Positions 27,186 through 35,625 of a stretch of 64,000 bases of DNA are shown in pieces. The notes under the pieces are model-generated. The model was not told the origin of the DNA and did not search any database. It worked only from the letters and a program-made list of their open reading frames with translations. The position numbers and the translations under genes are program-made. Origin of the DNA: Hyphomicrobium_A sp044507625 (GTDB lineage Bacteria > Pseudomonadota > Alphaproteobacteria > Rhizobiales > Hyphomicrobiaceae); contig JBIQJE010000008.1 in assembly GCA_044507625.1 (NCBI GenBank), positions 70,844 through 134,843 on the forward strand, in the 5' to 3' direction. Positions within the stretch are counted from its first letter, which is position 1. Every line of letters begins with the position of its first letter.

Positions 27186-27219
27186 CCGTCGCCCGCTTAT
27201 AAGAGCTGGCGGGCGACGG
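27186..27219. terminator. Strong hairpin between two minus-strand genes
   Basis: A perfect 11-bp stem, CCGTCGCCCGC (27186-27196) with GCGGGCGACGG (27209-27219), sits 52 bases past the end of the 27271 gene. No T-run is present; terminator or mRNA 3'-end structure is likely. Confidence 0.45.
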
Positions 27220-27270
27220 CGGCGTAAGAGGGATGGGCTCATCCCCTTGGTGGGTTCAGAGCCCTTCCAA

Positions 27271-27771
27271 CTAGGTCGGTCTCGCCTTGACGTTGGCGCC
27301 AGGCGTGTTGCTGTTGGCCGCCTCGAGCGCCTTGGCGCGGCGATCCATCACCTGCTGCGGCGTTGCCGAGGAGAGCACCGTGCCGGCCTTGGTGTCCACC
27401 TTGGCGCGGAAATTCTGCGACAGGGTGTAGTCCTCCTCCTTGAGCCGGTCGGCATCTTCCTTGGTGAAGGATTCAGCGCCGGTGATATTGGCGGCCGGCA
27501 CGTAGCGCTCCGAGCCCATGTTGACGAGGGCGATGCCCTGCGCGCGCAGGCCTTCCAGATTCTCGCGCGCGAGTTTGGAGGACTTGTCCCCGAACTCGAT
27601 GCGGATGCTGACGCGGGCAGGATCAATATCGATGCCGCGTTTTTCCTTCAGGCTTTCTTTGGCGCGCTCCTTGTCCTCATCGGTAAGCGGCCGGATGAGC
27701 CGCACCGTATCGAGCGGAACGGTGCGCAGGACACCTTCGTGGGTTGTGTACTTCAATGCGTTGATTGCCAT
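27271..27771 (-). CDS. Hypothetical plasmid protein
   Basis: A 166-aa protein (MAINALKYTTHEGVLRTVPLDTVRLIRPLTDEDKERAKESL...) with a charged central part; no domain is recognised. The start at 27771 is chosen because AAGGAGATGATC ends directly before it at ideal spacing; ATG at 27777 is an alternative. Position next to the 82-aa family gene and umuDC suggests a plasmid-maintenance gene. Confidence 0.6.
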   Translation of the reverse strand: MAINALKYTTHEGVLRTVPLDTVRLIRPLTDEDKERAKESLKEKRGIDIDPARVSIRIEFGDKSSKLARENLEGLRAQGIALVNMGSERYVPAANITGAESFTKEDADRLKEEDYTLSQNFRAKVDTKAGTVLSSATPQQVMDRRAKALEAANSNTPGANVKARPT

Positions 27772-27849
27772 GATCATCTCCTTTTTTTGGTTATGGCGAT
27801 TTAATCGTGGCAAGCCGTCCGCACATGTCACGATGCGGCGCAGCAAGAC

Positions 27850-28194
27850 TTATGCAAAGACAGCAATGCGCTCGGCCCGATCGACGATGGGCGTCTGCCC
27901 ATGCGGCACGAACACATCGAGCTCGTAGAGGGCACCGATCACGGCGCCGCGCATGTCCGCGCCGCCCAGGCGCGGGCAGAAGCAATTGCCGCCCTGAAGC
28001 AGCACCACGATGCGTCCGCCATCATCCGCCTGCCCGGCGAAGAAGCAGGCGAGATCCCGACCGAGCCAGGCCTTGGCGGTGAGCAGGCCTTTCCAGCGGC
28101 GCAGATGGGTGTGCGGATGGTCGAACCCGCACAACAATTCTGCGTCGGGATGGAGGGCAAAGTCCGCGATGCCCTGAAGATCGGGATCAGTCAT
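27850..28194 (-). CDS. Hypothetical protein
   Basis: A 114-aa product (MTDPDLQGIADFALHPDAELLCGFDHPHTHLRRWKG...) with a His-rich stretch and, later, GGNCFCPRLGG. No family is recognised. The start is uncertain: an in-frame ATG at 28221 gives nine more residues and neither has a strong ribosome-binding site. It may share a transcript with the 27771 gene. Confidence 0.5.
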   Translation of the reverse strand: MTDPDLQGIADFALHPDAELLCGFDHPHTHLRRWKGLLTAKAWLGRDLACFFAGQADDGGRIVVLLQGGNCFCPRLGGADMRGAVIGALYELDVFVPHGQTPIVDRAERIAVFA

Positions 28195-28431
28195 CGCAGC
28201 GGAGACTAGCGCCCGCGCCATCGAATGCACGCTGCCCCGCAGCATCCCGCAAGGGATGGACGCCGCATGGCGGAAACCCGCCCGTCCGCGGGGTTCCGTT
28301 CACGACAGCCCGGTCCGGCCCGAGGCCGGATGCGGTTAATCTCGAAACTCTCTGGGGAAGACTGAACAATACGGCGGGAGATTGCTTGGCGGTGCGTGAT
28401 AAACCCATAAGGAGCGGGGGCATCACAGATT

Positions 28432-30111
28432 ATGACAAAGCTATCGGCGATCGACTGGGACATCATCAACGCGCGCGTTCGTTCCGTCATGGCCGCGCGC
28501 GAATTGAGGACGGCTTCGCTTGGCTTCCTCCATCTGGTGCTGGATCAGATGTTCCCTGGACGGGTGGGGGATCACGCGGAAATCATCACGGATGGCTCCA
28601 ATGATCAGGGCATCGATGCGGTAGAGGTCATCGAGAAGGACGACTGTGCCGATGTCATCTTGTTGCAATCGAAATATAGAGACGGCGTGTCGACCACCGA
28701 CAAGACGATCAATGACAGCGAAGTCCTCAAGATCTCGTCGTTTCTGCATGCCCTTTTCGACAAATCCGAGCAGCTCCTCCGGACCGGTAATTTTCGTCTC
28801 ACTGAGGCGGTGAGGAAGATATGGAGTCTTCACGAGCGCGGTGTCGTTTGCAGATATCGCATCATTCTATGCTCCAACGACCAAGGGCTTTCCGTATCCG
28901 CACGGAACCTGCTTGAAACGGCGCTTCAATCCCTTCCCGGCGTAGACTACGAAACTTATGGACCGGTCGACCTCATCCAGGACATCGGCGTCAGGGGGCG
29001 AACGAGTGAGACCGGGCATCTGCGGGTGATTGGCAAGGAAGCTTTCGAGCGGACCGACGGAGACATCAGGGGGGTTATTGCATCGGTCGACGCCCAGTCC
29101 TTCGTCGATCTCATCCGCACCGATGATGGGCGGTCGATCAAGCGGCATCTATTTGATGACAATCTGCGAGTTTTTCTGGGTGCAAACGGCGGCTTCAACG
29201 CTTCAATCATCGCGACGGCAACATCAAACGACAGCCATCTGTTCTGGTATCTCAATAACGGCATCACCATCACCTGCCGGAACTATTCCTATAACAAGGG
29301 CCATGCAAACCCGAAGATTAGGATTGAGGACTTTCAGATCGTCAACGGTGCGCAGACATCGCATTCCCTTCTGGAGGCGTCCCGCGCTGATCCCGCCGCG
29401 CTCGAGAACGTGGTGCTGACCGTCCGCGTCTACGCGACGGACAGAAGTGACATAGCTGAACGTGTCGCTGTAGCGACCAACAGCCAGGCCAGGATTCAAA
29501 GCCGCGATCTGCGCGCCAATGACCCGGTTCTCAAGAAGATGGAGCTTGCTTTCGCGGATAGGGGATACTTCTTCGAGCGCAAGCGGAACATGCATAGCGA
29601 CAAGGATGCGAAGAAGAGGCTCGATGCGCTGAAGCTGGGCCAGATCGTGCTGTCCTACCATCTGCGCGAACCGGATCGCGCCAGGGCCAACTCGGATGCG
29701 ATATTCGGAGAACGATTCTCGGCGATCTTCCACGAACACCACGACATGGACGAGCTCTGCCGCCTAGTAGAGCTTTATCAACTGATCGAAGAGATGCGCG
29801 AAGCGTACATCGCCGAGCACGGCGAGAGGGAGACCGGCGGCGAGCAGCAGTACCTGATCTATGGCCATTGGTTCGTGCTGTTTGCCATACGGATGCTCCT
29901 GCAGAAATCCGGGAAGCCTATCCCTGCGAAAGCGGATGCGGACGCATTGGTTCTTGAGGCGATCGGGTTGGTGGCGCGGGCCTGTAACCAAGGCAAGGCC
30001 GTCGCTCATTATCAGATGTTCCGCAGCCCGAGGACGCGTGACAAGATCATTGCGGAGCTTCGAGGAAAGCAGATGAGCTTGCTGGATTTGCTGGACGAGC
30101 TTCCGGACTAG
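28432..30111 (+). CDS. AIPR-family abortive infection protein
   Basis: A 559-aa protein with the AIPR domain (FWYLNNGITITC at about 271-282, FQIVNGAQTSHSL near 301-313, NSQARIQSRDLRAND). This domain is named after abortive phage-resistance proteins. The N-terminus looks like a PD-(D/E)XK-type nuclease domain: NDQGIDAVEV (57-66) followed by LLQSKYR (77-83), where Gln replaces the usual Glu, as in Mrr-like enzymes. A nuclease acting on phage infection is the likely role. The gene overlaps the convergent HTH gene by four bases. A GGAG sequence lies rather far (about 19 bases) ahead of the ATG. Confidence 0.85.
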   Translation: MTKLSAIDWDIINARVRSVMAARELRTASLGFLHLVLDQMFPGRVGDHAEIITDGSNDQGIDAVEVIEKDDCADVILLQSKYRDGVSTTDKTINDSEVLKISSFLHALFDKSEQLLRTGNFRLTEAVRKIWSLHERGVVCRYRIILCSNDQGLSVSARNLLETALQSLPGVDYETYGPVDLIQDIGVRGRTSETGHLRVIGKEAFERTDGDIRGVIASVDAQSFVDLIRTDDGRSIKRHLFDDNLRVFLGANGGFNASIIATATSNDSHLFWYLNNGITITCRNYSYNKGHANPKIRIEDFQIVNGAQTSHSLLEASRADPAALENVVLTVRVYATDRSDIAERVAVATNSQARIQSRDLRANDPVLKKMELAFADRGYFFERKRNMHSDKDAKKRLDALKLGQIVLSYHLREPDRARANSDAIFGERFSAIFHEHHDMDELCRLVELYQLIEEMREAYIAEHGERETGGEQQYLIYGHWFVLFAIRMLLQKSGKPIPAKADADALVLEAIGLVARACNQGKAVAHYQMFRSPRTRDKIIAELRGKQMSLLDLLDELPD

Positions 30112-30530
30112 GTCTCATGATGGATCATGAGCCTCTCCAGGGGCAGGAGATCACCGGCTCTTTCGTGAGCCTGAATGCGATGCTGGATAGGCTCAAGCGG
30201 CACGATGATGGAAAGGTTTGAATCAACCTTCAGGATCGGCAGGCTCGCGAGTGTAGCCTCTCCTTCCTGGATGACAAATGCTCGGCCTTCGTACGCACCT
30301 TCTGTCTTCAAGCGATCGAAGATCGTATCGACGATGGACCCAAGGGCACCGACCCCCACGCCGGCAGTTGTCAGTCTGTGGATAACTCCGAGGGCAACGA
30401 GATCGGACTTTTCGAAGCGACAACCCCGGCCCTTGAGGCGTTGGATACGCGGCACGGCCCGCATCCAGTAGACGAAGGTGGACTGCTCGATGCCAAGGAT
30501 GGTCAGCGCCTGTTGCTGGGAGTAGAGCAT
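30108..30530 (-). CDS. MerR-like helix-turn-helix regulator
   Basis: A 140-aa protein. The N-terminal part (MLYSQQQALTILGIEQSTFVYWMRAVPRIQRLKGRGCRF) has the helix-turn-helix and wing pattern of MerR-like DNA-binding proteins. The remainder lacks metal-binding Cys residues. ATG 30530 follows GGAAAG; a GTG at 30554 could extend it by eight residues. It is divergent from the 30627-33524 operon with a 96-bp spacer, so it probably regulates that operon and itself. Confidence 0.65.
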   Translation of the reverse strand: MLYSQQQALTILGIEQSTFVYWMRAVPRIQRLKGRGCRFEKSDLVALGVIHRLTTAGVGVGALGSIVDTIFDRLKTEGAYEGRAFVIQEGEATLASLPILKVDSNLSIIVPLEPIQHRIQAHERAGDLLPLERLMIHHET

Positions 30531-30626
30531 CGGCTTTCCATATACATCCCGCACACATGTGCGAGTTAACTGGATGTTTACTGCGACCAGAGACCGTCGT
30601 AAAGTTGATTCGAAGCGGAGGGAGCG

Positions 30627-31031
30627 ATGCGATCACAATACGAATTGGCGAATTACTTGGTCGCAACCTGGAGAATTGCACGGCCGGGCGAGAAGCTGCC
30701 GACATCGCACGGGGTTCTCGATCGGGCCCTTGAGAAGGTGCAGCCGATGCTGCCCGAACGCTTCCGGAGCACGCTCACATTCATCGAAACGCCCATTGGT
30801 CGGCTATGCCGGGAACTGCCCGATATTCTCCGGGCGGCTCAGGAGAGTTATTTGACGTCGGAACCCAATCCGACCTACCGGACGGCAGAGGTGAAGATCG
30901 ATACCGCTGCCGCCCTGGATTTGCTGGACGATCTGTCCATAGAAATCGATGATGGCAAAGAATTTGGCGTAGCGCTCGCACGCAATGTGGACGAAGAGGT
31001 CCATCGGCTGCGGGATACTCGCGCGGCCTGA
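30627..31031 (+). CDS. Hypothetical partner of the HD phosphohydrolase
   Basis: A 134-aa, acidic and mainly helical protein (MRSQYELANYLVATWRIARPGEKLP...) with no recognised domain. GGAGGGAGCG gives a good ribosome-binding site. It lies 12 bases before the HD-protein gene and is surely co-transcribed with it. Confidence 0.6.
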   Translation: MRSQYELANYLVATWRIARPGEKLPTSHGVLDRALEKVQPMLPERFRSTLTFIETPIGRLCRELPDILRAAQESYLTSEPNPTYRTAEVKIDTAAALDLLDDLSIEIDDGKEFGVALARNVDEEVHRLRDTRAA

Positions 31032-31043
31032 TGATGGGGGCCT

Positions 31044-33524
31044 ATGGGGGAGCAGCAGCTTATTGAGCGATTGCGGGATGCTGCGCCCGGCTTGTTTGAT
31101 CAGGTCGATAAACTTGCCACGCGGTGGTTGCGTCCCTTGGCGGACGATGCCAAAGCCCGCGGTCCCTTCCAGGACAAGCACATCAACGATCCCATATGGG
31201 GCACGATCACATTGCACCCCTGGGAGGTTGCGCTGCTCGACACTGAGCTCGTGCAGCGTCTGCGCGGCGTAAAGCAGCTGGGACTGGCGCACCTCGTCTT
31301 TCCAACTGCGACGCATGACCGGTTCTCTCATGCCTGCGGCGTCGTCGAGGCGGCCGAGAGAATGATGGATCAGATCAGCCGCAATACGAAAGCGCGTGTG
31401 CGATCCGGGCGTTCTGAAGATGCCTCTCCGCAGATTGCGGATGATGAAAGATATCTCATCCGGCTGGCTGCGCTCATTCATGATGTGGGACACGGCCCCT
31501 TCAGCCACGCGATTGAACCTGTCGTGGGCAGGATCTTCAAAGACGAGCTCTCACAGCTTGAATTGGCGTTGCGAGACTCAATCCCGCGAACGGAGAAGGT
31601 TCAGGTTTCCGAAGCGGTCGCCGTCCTCGTCGTGGCGTCGCAGGATTTCCAGGCACTCCTTGCAAGGCCGCTGATGGATGCGGTGAGGGCAGGGCGAACG
31701 CCTGAACAGCTTTCCACCGGGCTGATCGCGGCCATCATCGGAGGGTCAGACGGGACTGCGCGAGGTGCTCTCGGCGCTCTCGTCTCCAGTCAGGTCGATG
31801 CAGACAAGCTCGATTACATGGCGCGCGACGCGTATCATGCGGGTCTTCCGATTGATTTCGATACGGAGCGCCTGATTTCCAAGCTCGAAGCGATCCGGGT
31901 GGAGGAATCTGTTTTATCAAGACGCCTCGGTGACCTGAAGGAGCGCGTCCTCGCCACAAAAGATAAAAGGTACCAGGAAATCGGCATCTCCGCCGGCGGG
32001 ACCGGAGCCTTCGAGCAAATGCTGGTCGGGCGGATATTCCTATACGATCGGCTTTATCATCATCACAAGGTGCGCACTGCGGACTCCATGGCTCAGCGCC
32101 TGCTTTACTATGCCGACCCTGATGCCAAGGCCCTTTCGATGGACATCCTCTACGCGTCACTGCCTGACGATACGGTGATCCGTGCCTTCGGCGGACTGAA
32201 GCTCAATCTTGGGACTGATGCTGAACCGATTGTCTTTCCGTCCACGCCGGCTTCGACGGAGATAGCGCAAGCCATCGTCTCGCGGCGCCTTTATCAGCGA
32301 GCATTTGCGTTTGCCGGACGATTTATAGCCGGGCTGGACACGGAAGTAGCGGAGGCCGCGAACGGCGAAGCGCCGCCAGAGAGCTGGACCGAAGACGAGA
32401 AGGACGCTGAGCGCTCGCGTGTCATGCGCCGCGTCAACACGGAGCTTTCCGATGTAGAGGATCGCCTGTCGGCCGAAGCTGAAATCGCGGCCCTGGCAGC
32501 CGACCTCGGGAAGGCGCTGCCGACCGCTCACCCACTGCACCAGCAAGCCATCGGGCTGGCCTCGCACCACGTCATCGTCGATCTCCCAAAAACGCCGCAT
32601 CCGCCACGAATTACGACGATTGCGCGGAATGATGACGGACGCCTCGACGTGCCGGATGTCTTTTACGACCCCGCGCGATGGGCAACCGTGTACGCCACGC
32701 AGCGAAGAACAGGATATGTATTCGCACATCCAGATCGACGCTGCCTCATCTGCCTGGCGTCGCGCATCTGGTTCCTCAGGAAGTTTGGTTGTGTCCTTGG
32801 GGAGTCCGCGGATCGCCATGCCAAGAGCACCCAGCTGATCGAAGCAAGCTGGTATAAGGATCTTGAACGTGCCGGCAAATTGGAAAAGTCGGAGCGCAGC
32901 TATTTTGAACGGCCGCGGCTTGTCTACGTTCCATTCGAACTAAAGGACCACCAGGTTCCAAAGGAATGGCGGGAGGCGGATCCGGGCTTCGTCCGGAACT
33001 TCAACGACGCATTCAGGAAGATACTGCCTGAGGGCATCTCTGCTCTCGCCGAAAGCGAGCTGACCCAGACCTTGCGAGGCCTGTTCAGGACCATGCAGAC
33101 CTGGGCCACGGATTCGCAATTCGTCACATCGGTAATCGAGGACGAAGGTGAGTTTCAGGCAGAGTTGCGCAAGGCGCTGCGTCAGGTACCGCTCGATATC
33201 AAGGAAGGAACTGAGATTGCGGGTGGGGAGACCGATCTAATCGCATTCCGGCGTGTCCTGATCGAGAACAAGTGGCAAAGCACACAGACCGACAATCCGC
33301 TTCAGGTGAAGCCAAGGACTGGACGTCAGGGCAGGCGGTACACACTGCCGACAGGCCAACCGTTCGTCATAACGGCGCTAGCCTATCCCGCCAAAAGCGA
33401 GAACGGTCATTTGCCGCCCCACAAATGCGTTGCGGTCCGGCAGCTGGCAGGCATAACGGAGCCCTTTGTTGAAATACGGATTGCCGTTCGCTACGGCGAT
33501 ATGAAGCCATCAGACGCCGCTTAG
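31044..33524 (+). CDS. Large HD-domain phosphohydrolase (SAMHD1/dNTPase-like)
   Basis: An 826-aa protein. Its N-terminal half has all parts of an HD phosphohydrolase of the dNTPase/SAMHD1 type: QRLRGVKQLGLAHLVFP, DRFSHACGV (H96), ALIHDVGHGPFSH (H146-D147, H150) and SSQVDADKLDYMARDA (Asp residues near 252-257). The C-terminal about 450 residues are unassigned. dNTP-depleting HD enzymes are known antiviral effectors; the defence-rich surroundings, the small partner gene and the divergent regulator fit such a role, but this is inference. The length is about double that of dGTPase, so a sensing domain may be fused. Confidence 0.78.
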   Translation: MGEQQLIERLRDAAPGLFDQVDKLATRWLRPLADDAKARGPFQDKHINDPIWGTITLHPWEVALLDTELVQRLRGVKQLGLAHLVFPTATHDRFSHACGVVEAAERMMDQISRNTKARVRSGRSEDASPQIADDERYLIRLAALIHDVGHGPFSHAIEPVVGRIFKDELSQLELALRDSIPRTEKVQVSEAVAVLVVASQDFQALLARPLMDAVRAGRTPEQLSTGLIAAIIGGSDGTARGALGALVSSQVDADKLDYMARDAYHAGLPIDFDTERLISKLEAIRVEESVLSRRLGDLKERVLATKDKRYQEIGISAGGTGAFEQMLVGRIFLYDRLYHHHKVRTADSMAQRLLYYADPDAKALSMDILYASLPDDTVIRAFGGLKLNLGTDAEPIVFPSTPASTEIAQAIVSRRLYQRAFAFAGRFIAGLDTEVAEAANGEAPPESWTEDEKDAERSRVMRRVNTELSDVEDRLSAEAEIAALAADLGKALPTAHPLHQQAIGLASHHVIVDLPKTPHPPRITTIARNDDGRLDVPDVFYDPARWATVYATQRRTGYVFAHPDRRCLICLASRIWFLRKFGCVLGESADRHAKSTQLIEASWYKDLERAGKLEKSERSYFERPRLVYVPFELKDHQVPKEWREADPGFVRNFNDAFRKILPEGISALAESELTQTLRGLFRTMQTWATDSQFVTSVIEDEGEFQAELRKALRQVPLDIKEGTEIAGGETDLIAFRRVLIENKWQSTQTDNPLQVKPRTGRQGRRYTLPTGQPFVITALAYPAKSENGHLPPHKCVAVRQLAGITEPFVEIRIAVRYGDMKPSDAA

Positions 33525-33632
33525 TGGATTGCGAAGCTTCCCCGTCAATCACCAAACCACATGGGCTTCAGCAGCGTGCCGTGCACGCGCGATGCCTTCG
33601 TAACCCGGACACGTTGTGCTGCTCGACCGGCA

Positions 33633-33935
33633 TCAGAACCCCTGCATCAGGAAATCGAGGGCGTCGACGATGGTCTCATGCTGATGATCGAGGTTTGCGA
33701 CGCGCTCAGCGAGCCTCGAGGAAGGCACCGCCGCAAGCTCGGGGGTGTTGAGCACGTAGTCCGTGCCTGAGATCGTCAAGAGTGGCCGAAGCCGTGGACT
33801 AGTTTCGCTCTGCTGCTCGTCCAACGCGACCAGGGGAACAACGACGCGGGTGCTGAGATCGCGTAGGATATCGGCCTGCACGTCCACAACGTAGTGCCTG
33901 AAGCCGCCCAGGCGGTAGACATCGAACCGCGCCAT
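33633..33935 (-). CDS. ccdB: CcdB-family toxin
   Basis: A 100-aa CcdB homologue (MARFDVYRLGG..., VVPLVALDEQQ, LTISGTDYVLNTPELAAVPSSRL, HQHETIVDALDFLMQGF). CcdB poisons DNA gyrase. The ATG at 33935 overlaps the antitoxin stop as TGATG, the usual coupling in ccdAB operons. Confidence 0.93.
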   Translation of the reverse strand: MARFDVYRLGGFRHYVVDVQADILRDLSTRVVVPLVALDEQQSETSPRLRPLLTISGTDYVLNTPELAAVPSSRLAERVANLDHQHETIVDALDFLMQGF

Positions 33936-34195
33936 CAATCGACGAGCCACATAGGCTTGATCAGCGTGCCGGAACGTTCGATGCGCTCGTTATACGCCTC
34001 GATCGCCGCCTTATTCTCCGTCAGCCAGGCTTCTTCCTTGGCGCGCTTCAGCGCTGCCTCAATGCCAGCCTCTGCCGCTCGAGACGTGTTGAGACCGTAC
34101 GCTCGTGCTTCATCGACGATCGTTTCACGCACGGTGACGGTAATGGGCCGCCGTTTTGATTGGCCGCTCTGAGGCATGGGTGATGTATTGCGCAT
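33935..34195 (-). CDS. ccdA: CcdA-family antitoxin
   Basis: An 86-aa protein with a ribbon-helix-helix N-terminus (RRPITVTVRETIVDEARAYGLN) and the CcdA-type C-terminal toxin-binding helix (WLTENKAAIEAYNERIERSGT). It neutralises CcdB and represses the operon. ATG at 34177 is an alternative start six codons in. The module helps keep the element in the cell. Confidence 0.92.
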   Translation of the reverse strand: MRNTSPMPQSGQSKRRPITVTVRETIVDEARAYGLNTSRAAEAGIEAALKRAKEEAWLTENKAAIEAYNERIERSGTLIKPMWLVD

Positions 34196-34344
34196 ATATC
34201 CAATATATCATTATTCTGTATACGTAGCAAATAGAACGCTCGATGCCCTGCGTGGCGCCGGCGTGAATATCGTCTCAAGAGGCGCGATAGAAAGCCATTA
34301 TCCCGCCGGTACGCCGGATGGCGGCCCCAAACCCGAGCGGGCGC

Positions 34345-34650
34345 TCAGGGCACAGGAACTGGTACCCGACGGGAACACAGCGCTCGGCCTGAGCACGCCG
34401 CTTGCGAACGGCCGTGATCCGGCGATAACCAGCGCGCAAAGTTTTTAAGTGCATTGCCGGGCGGAACATACCAGGCCTTGATCTGTGCATCCCATCTGGC
34501 GCCAAGTGTTTTGGCGCGATCCTTCTCGGCAAAAGGAACACGCAAGTAAACCTTGTACGGAAGCGCTAGCTGCACGGCCGCCCCGCCTCCACGAGATGTC
34601 ACAGCATTCGGATCACATAGTGAAGGAGGATTCAGCGGGTCGGTTGTCAC
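34345..34650 (-). CDS. DUF5710 domain protein
   Basis: A 101-aa protein whose middle matches the DUF5710 pattern (YLRVPFAEKDRAKTLGARWDAQIKAWYVPPGNALKNFARWL). The domain is often found in larger plasmid primases or antirestriction proteins; here it stands almost alone, so this may be the remnant of a longer gene. It overlaps the end of the ParE-like gene by four bases and would be third in that operon. Confidence 0.65.
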   Translation of the reverse strand: MTTDPLNPPSLCDPNAVTSRGGGAAVQLALPYKVYLRVPFAEKDRAKTLGARWDAQIKAWYVPPGNALKNFARWLSPDHGRSQAACSGRALCSRRVPVPVP

Positions 34651-34937
34651 AAATGCTCCTTCCAGTCAGCTCGGCAAGGAAGGATGCGGAGAACAAACAC
34701 TTCTTCTTCGTGACACCTGTAAAAGATGATGTGGCTTTCATGTTCGTGCCGACGCACGTTCCTGCGGAGGTGCTCGACGCCACGTCCCATCTTTGGGTTG
34801 TCTGCGAGAATCAGCAGTGCCGACTCAATCGATTCTTTGTAAGCGGCGGCCTGCGGCCTACCGAATTGGCTGGCAGTGTAGATATAGATGGCCGTCAAAT
34901 CCCTTTGAGCGCGGCGGGAGAGCGTGTAGCTAGCCAT
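34647..34937 (-). CDS. parE: ParE/RelE-family toxin
   Basis: A 96-aa ParE-type toxin (MASYTLSRRAQRDLTAIYIYTASQFG..., MGRGVEHLRRNVRRHEHESHIIFYR, VFVLRILP). ParE inhibits gyrase; RelE-like relatives cut mRNA, and sequence alone favours ParE. The start overlaps the antitoxin gene by eight bases. Confidence 0.9.
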   Translation of the reverse strand: MASYTLSRRAQRDLTAIYIYTASQFGRPQAAAYKESIESALLILADNPKMGRGVEHLRRNVRRHEHESHIIFYRCHEEEVFVLRILPCRADWKEHL

Positions 34938-35187
34938 TTGCAGTCTGGGTTCTCTCAAACTGACGCATGGCTTCTTCGAAGATCTCGTCCATGTTCATAT
35001 CGCTGACACCGCTTGCGATGCCTTCGTCGATAAGGGCCTGCAGCTCGGCGATCGCCACCGCGCGCTCCTGATCGCGCCGAATTAGGTCGCGGACGTAGTC
35101 ACTCACATTGCCGTAACGGCCGTCCTGGGCTTGCGCTTCGGCCCATAATTTCATTTCATCGGGCAAAGAGACATTCATTGTGGCCAT
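34930..35187 (-). CDS. parD: ParD-family antitoxin
   Basis: An 85-aa ParD/CopG-type protein (MATMNVSLPDEMKLWAEAQAQ, GNVSDYVRDLIRRDQER) with an acidic C-terminus that would wrap the toxin. AAGGAA lies at good distance from the ATG at 35187. It is autoregulatory in known modules; promoter and operator-like repeats lie directly upstream. Confidence 0.9.
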   Translation of the reverse strand: MATMNVSLPDEMKLWAEAQAQDGRYGNVSDYVRDLIRRDQERAVAIAELQALIDEGIASGVSDMNMDEIFEEAMRQFERTQTANG

Positions 35188-35209
35188 GACCGGGTTCCTT
35201 TTTCTTCTT

Positions 35210-35285
35210 ATTGTCCGATCGATTGGCAATCTTTGTCAAATTGGGATTTATTTCCCATAAGAAACATTATCGCTCCTTTCTTATG
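35210..35285 (-). promoter_or_regulatory. parDE promoter and inverted repeat
   Basis: On the minus strand TTGACA (35239-35234) and GACAAT (35215-35210) are separated by 18 bases, ahead of parD. A 9-bp inverted repeat, CATAAGAAA (35256-35264) and TTTCTTATG (35277-35285), lies just upstream and may be an operator. Confidence 0.6.
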
Positions 35286-35625
35286 TCAACCGGCCAGCGA
35301 CCATTCGGTCCTGCCCGCCTCCTCAGCAATTGTCGCAAACCGAGGCATGCCGACTTGTGGAATTCGTGAGCTGTGCGCCACTCTCGTTGGGTAGGATGAT
35401 CTTCCCATGGAAATAAGTGAAGGAATACGGTCCAATATTATAAATGATATCAAGAGGTGTTTTGCGGCCAGCACGTCGCGAGTCCCCGTATTGATAGGTA
35501 TCATCTCGTAGCTCACGGCTGTCCCCGCCTGACAGGCAGAACGAGGATCGGCCGTTAACACCGCGCGCTTTTCTACGCGCCGATTTCGTGACTAGGTCCG
35601 GAAAAAAGAAGGATATAGCAAGTAT
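35286..35625. other. Spacer between parDE and the reverse transcriptase
   Basis: No supported gene; this stretch is downstream of the reverse transcriptase stop and upstream of the parDE promoter. Composition is lower in G+C than the neighbours around 35400-35460. Confidence 0.5.
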
